Below are positions 6,892 to 8,537 of a stretch of 8,537 bases of DNA, piece after piece. Below the pieces are notes generated by a model. That model was not told the origin of the DNA and made no database searches. It saw nothing but the letters and a program-made list of their open reading frames with translations. The translations under genes and the position numbers were made by a program. The stretch is from Cyrtobacter comes (lineage in GTDB: Bacteria; Pseudomonadota; Alphaproteobacteria; Rickettsiales; Midichloriaceae): NCBI RefSeq assembly GCF_034470605.1, contig NZ_JARGYT010000051.1, forward strand, positions 1 to 8,537. The letters run 5' to 3'. The stretch's first letter is position 1. The number at the start of each line of letters is the position of its first letter.

Positions 6892-7503
6892 CTACTTATA
6901 AAGAGTTAGGTAAAATACATCATTAGAATTTTTTAATGCTTTTTTCTCGTATTTTGTTGATATCCAATCCTCAGGTTGTTTTTTCTGAAAATCAAACCCG
7001 GTATCAACAATATTATTATAATAATCAACGCAATCCGTTGCAATCAATAGCCTAGAGCTTGGCTTCATCTTAAGAAAAAGAAGACTGATAAATTTTGTAT
7101 TTATCAGTCTTCTTTTATGATGTTTTTTCTTATGCCATGGGTCTGGGAATAGGATATAGATATCAGAAAAAAAATCATTTGGCGCATTTTCGAGTAATTC
7201 TCTTGCGTCATTATTATGAATGAGGATATTTGGGATTTTTTCAGTTTTTATCTTATAAACTAGTTGTGATATCCCGTTAGGATAGACCTCGCAACCTAGA
7301 AATATACTCTTTTCTTCAAGTCTTGCTCTCTGAAAAATATGCCCCCCATCACCGAAACCTATTTCCAAGTTAACTTTAGGGTATTCAGTCAATGAGCTAA
7401 AAAATGATATGTCGTTTTTTATAAAACTATATTCTTTAACTAACTCTCTTTTTTTTTCTGAGCGAATTCTAGAGCGTAGTACAAAAGATCTTAATCCATC
7501 CAT
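6892..7503 (-). CDS. trmB: tRNA (guanine-46-N7)-methyltransferase TrmB
   Basis: A 203-residue Rossmann-fold methyltransferase that makes m7G46 in the variable loop of class I tRNAs using SAM. Motifs: SAM-binding NLEIGFGDGGHI (45-56), acidic CEVYPNGI (71-78), NNDARELL (97-104), the TrmB hallmark FPDPWHKKKHHKRRLI (119-134), LLIATDCVDY (152-161) and a C-terminal TKYEKKAL (183-190), the counterpart of TKFE-R-G in other TrmB proteins. Here the usual Arg-Gly pair is replaced by Lys-Ala, as I recall for some rickettsial relatives. Length is normal for a compact TrmB. The ATG at 7503 is 25 bp after the tRNA-Leu 3' end on the same strand, so it is probably read from the rpmG-tRNA transcript; no clear Shine-Dalgarno is seen. 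The coding sequence holds a 17-bp perfect palindrome (see the repeat entry). Confidence 0.96.
   Translation of the reverse strand: MDGLRSFVLRSRIRSEKKRELVKEYSFIKNDISFFSSLTEYPKVNLEIGFGDGGHIFQRARLEEKSIFLGCEVYPNGISQLVYKIKTEKIPNILIHNNDARELLENAPNDFFSDIYILFPDPWHKKKHHKRRLINTKFISLLFLKMKPSSRLLIATDCVDYYNNIVDTGFDFQKKQPEDWISTKYEKKALKNSNDVFYLTLYK
7076..7116. repeat. 17-bp perfect inverted repeat with 7-nt loop inside trmB
   Basis: The left arm 7076-7092 (AAAAGAAGACTGATAAA) is the exact reverse complement of the right arm 7100-7116, with loop TTTTGTA at 7093-7099. It encodes TrmB residues about 130-143 (KRRLINTKFISLLF), directly after the FPDPWHKKKHHK motif. Both outer ends finish in T-runs on the strand being read, so RNA of either strand could form a terminator-like hairpin. 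It is not an insertion, because it aligns with conserved TrmB sequence. Confidence 0.95.
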
Positions 7504-7528
7504 ATCTATCTATGCATGCTAACGAAAG

Positions 7529-7611
7529 TGCCTCTAGCCGGACTCGAACCGGCACATCCAGTGGACAACAGATTTTGAGTCTGTCGCGTCTACCAATTCC
7601 GCCACAGAGGC
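7529..7611 (-). tRNA. trnL: tRNA-Leu (anticodon CAA)
   Basis: An 83-nt class II tRNA on the minus strand. The acceptor stem GCCTCTG pairs with TAGAGGC (one G-T pair); the D arm GCGGAATTGGTAGACGC closes with GCG/CGC. The anticodon stem is ACAGA/TCTGT around loop CTCAAAA, giving anticodon CAA for UUG. A 14-nt variable arm (TCC-ACT-GGA hairpin) and the T arm GCCGG-TTCGAGT-CCGGC follow. The discriminator is A (7529) and CCA is not encoded, so it must be added by CCA transferase. It lies between rpmG and trmB on the same strand. Confidence 0.97.
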
Positions 7612-7660
7612 AGCAGAAAGCCAAAAAGCATCCCTAATACATATGATGATGCCTGCAATT

Positions 7661-7695
7661 TCTTAAAAGAAAGAAGCTCAGATTTTAGCTTCTTT
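7661..7695 (-). terminator. Hairpin terminator at the 3' end of rpmG
   Basis: On the minus strand a 9-bp perfect stem AAAGAAGCT (7687-7695) and AGCTTCTTT (7670-7678) encloses the loop AAAATCTG and runs into CTTTTAAG. The upstream arm is formed by the last rpmG codons (K-E-A), and the stop lies at the base of the downstream arm. It would reduce, but perhaps not abolish, transcription into tRNA-Leu and trmB. Confidence 0.55.
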
Positions 7696-7866
7696 AAAAA
7701 TAACCCTCTTGCGAAGTATAGGGTCATACTTCATGAATGAAAGCTTGCCATCACCAGAACCTTTTGGGGCAGAAGCCACATTACTCTTTCCCTTTTTTTT
7801 CACCCAGAAAAAGCCAGTACCACCAGTACTAATAAGCTTTACGAGTCTTTTCTTTTTATCAGACAC
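7678..7866 (-). CDS. rpmG: 50S ribosomal protein bL33
   Basis: A 62-residue protein of the large ribosomal subunit near the E site. The N-terminal RLVKLISTGGTGFFWVKKK matches the family's core VLIKLVSTAGTGFFYVTKK, and the C-terminal KLSFMKYDPILRKRVIFKEAKI matches its KLEFRKYDP-RKHV-FKEAK end. The GTG at 7866 (M-SDKKK) is chosen because it gives the family's normal N-terminus; the longer frame to TTG 7890 adds a hydrophobic leader with no counterpart in bL33. Between the two conserved blocks the segment GKSNVASAPKGSGDG is about eight residues longer than usual and Gly/Ser/Lys-rich, an unusual linker. The zinc-type CxxC pairs are absent, so this is the Cys-free form. It leads a probable unit with tRNA-Leu and trmB. 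Confidence 0.94.
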   Translation of the reverse strand: MSDKKKRLVKLISTGGTGFFWVKKKGKSNVASAPKGSGDGKLSFMKYDPILRKRVIFKEAKI

Positions 7867-7893
7867 AATAAGATAACAAAATAAATCCAACTA

Positions 7894-7922
7894 TTAACGC
7901 ATTCTATAACAAGTGCTATAAT
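7894..7922 (+). promoter_or_regulatory. Plus-strand extended -10 promoter, target unknown
   Basis: TTAACG (7894-7899), a 17-bp spacer and a perfect TATAAT (7917-7922) preceded by TGC, forming an extended -10. Initiation would be near 7929, reading away from rpmG into sequence with no gene. Confidence 0.45.
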
Positions 7923-7931
7923 ACGTGTCAA
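7903..7931 (-). promoter_or_regulatory. Sigma70-type promoter for rpmG, tRNA-Leu and trmB
   Basis: Read on the minus strand: a perfect -35 TTGACA (7926-7931), a 17-bp spacer and the -10 TATAGA (7903-7908). Initiation near 7896 leaves a leader of about 30 nt before the GTG start of rpmG. It overlaps the plus-strand promoter at 7894-7922. Confidence 0.6.
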
Positions 7932-8043
7932 CTTATACAGTGTCTATATGTTTTATATTGCATATTTTGATATTGCTGAACATGGCTAGCTTTATACATA
8001 TAGCTAAGTAGATAAAGGACAAATATGTATTAAGTTAGTATTA

Positions 8044-8060
8044 CTCGAGTTTTTATCGAG
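8044..8060. repeat. Short hairpin, CTCGA/TCGAG
   Basis: A 5-bp inverted repeat around the 7-nt loop GTTTTTA. On the plus strand it would lie about 115 nt into a transcript from the promoter at 7894-7922. It has no T-tract after it, so it is not a classical terminator. Confidence 0.4.
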
Positions 8061-8198
8061 CATTGATGTTTAATATTTTGTCAATAAAGCGTTGCTTAGG
8101 TCCAGAATTTTAAAATAACTGCCATATTTATGTTAATATATTATCCCTTTAGCAGTTGACTATATAGGTCATACATTGCATTTTATAGACGTTTAGTA

Positions 8199-8420
8199 TT
8201 ATGATCTCCCGCCAGACCATCTGTCAGGTGCTTTGTTCTCTGAGTATGTCTTAACAGCCCGTAGCATTTTTATTATTTTCTCTAATATTTGGTTACATAG
8301 TTCATTGAGCTGATTTTGTTGGCCCATTGCTTGATCTGATGCAGGTGGTTCAAAACTTTTGCTCACTGTTGAATCTGGTGATTTAGGACTTTTGCTTGGT
8401 AATAACTCCTTTAACTGACC
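8199..8420 (-). pseudogene. C-terminal fragment of an unrecognised gene cut by the IS
   Basis: Read on the minus strand, the frame is open from the IS junction (8420) for 73 codons to TAA at 8199-8201, with no start near its upstream end. Its composition looks protein-like: a Ser/Pro/Lys-rich segment (SKSPKSPDSTVSKSFEPP), a Gln-rich amphipathic helix (QQNQLNELCNQILEKIIKML) and a basic, Gly-rich tail ending DRWSGGRS. In-frame sequence on the IS side meets the transposase stop codon, so the rest of the gene was displaced by the insertion. No family was recognised. An internal ATG could give a peptide of about 32 residues, but that is unlikely to be a gene in its own right. Confidence 0.55.
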
Positions 8421-8423
8421 TAG

Positions 8424-8537
8424 GCACTGTTAACAAAGGTTGTATTTAATAGATGCTAAAGCTATAAAGGCAAGGAAAGAGAGATCGGATTTCTCAAATC
8501 GTAATGCTAAGCGTCGATTTTCTTTGAGTTTAGCGAA
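8424..8537 (-). mobile_element. 3' end of an insertion sequence, right copy
   Basis: The inverted counterpart of the left-end element: 8421-8535 is the exact reverse complement of 1-115, and two more bases extend the transposase frame. The IS terminus is inferred at 8424 (GCACTGTTAAC reading inward), next to the tetramer CTAG (8420-8423), which fits a YTAR target. The element continues beyond the window. Confidence 0.75.
8430..8537 (-). pseudogene. IS transposase C-terminal fragment (partial, right copy)
   Basis: Thirty-five codons plus TAA (8430-8432) give the same tail as the left copy, with one more residue (starting FAKLKENRR). The FA-x-LK-x(2)-RR-x(3)-R-x-EK pattern is what suggests an IS5-superfamily DDE transposase. 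Only the C-terminus is in the window. Confidence 0.7.

Larger units (their letters stand above)
7867..8198. other. Non-coding interval with divergent overlapping promoters
   Basis: About 330 bp with no supportable reading frame on either strand. It holds the rpmG promoter (-) and a plus-strand extended -10 promoter overlapping it. A short hairpin lies at 8044-8060 (CTCGA, 7-nt loop, TCGAG), and there is an imperfect TAGCT/AGCTA pairing near 7986-8005. No known structured RNA was recognised. Confidence 0.6.

Noticed and set aside
7076..7116. Rickettsial palindromic element insertion in trmB
   Set aside because: The palindrome encodes residues that align with conserved TrmB sequence, so nothing has been inserted.
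1..8537. Composite transposon carrying the whole segment
   Set aside because: The cargo is conserved housekeeping genes, and the two IS ends have different flanking tetramers, which fits two independent chromosomal insertions or assembly edges better.
1..8537. CRISPR array or other regularly spaced direct repeats
   Set aside because: No repeated units with regular spacing were seen on reading through the window.

Overview
The window is AT-rich and reads as chromosome of an obligately intracellular alphaproteobacterium, most likely of the order Rickettsiales (perhaps Midichloria-like; genus not resolvable by eye). The signs are a short FtsY with no acidic N-terminal domain, an HdaA-type DnaA-like ATPase, a COG1565/MidA (NDUFAF7-family) methyltransferase, a Fur without zinc-binding CxxC cysteines, a rickettsial-looking TrmB and bL33, and two isolated gene-transfer-agent-like phage genes among housekeeping genes.

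Both ends are the same sequence in opposite orientation. Bases 1-115 are a perfect inverted repeat of 8421-8535 and encode the last ~35 residues of an IS5-superfamily-like transposase plus the IS terminus. Each IS copy cuts a gene. On the left, a large cysteine-rich protein (to 1821, +) has lost its N-terminus, and the TTG start that gives a 573-residue reading lies in IS DNA. On the right, a 73-codon C-terminal fragment of an unrecognised gene (8199-8420, -) runs into the IS. The window may be a whole contig whose assembly stopped at this repeat.

Left to right: truncated Cys-rich gene and fur (+, 34 bp apart); a 283-bp convergent gap with no gene; a minus-strand block ftsY, then hdaA overlapping the methyltransferase by 4 bp (ATGA); a 34-bp divergent gap; a plus-strand pair of NlpC/P60 peptidase and HK97-fold major capsid protein, also overlapping by ATGA; then on the minus strand rpmG (bL33), tRNA-Leu(CAA) and trmB, read in that order from a good sigma70-type promoter at 7903-7931. 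Interval 7867-8198 has no gene but holds that promoter and an overlapping plus-strand extended -10 promoter with no visible coding target.

Functionally the core genes cover iron regulation (Fur), membrane protein targeting (FtsY), control of DnaA activity (HdaA), probable complex I maturation (COG1565 methyltransferase) and translation (bL33, tRNA-Leu, TrmB). The most unusual content is the two-gene capsid/peptidase operon in non-canonical GTA order. Next come a 17-bp perfect palindrome inside the conserved core of trmB, an altered Walker B in HdaA, and the orphan plus-strand promoter.
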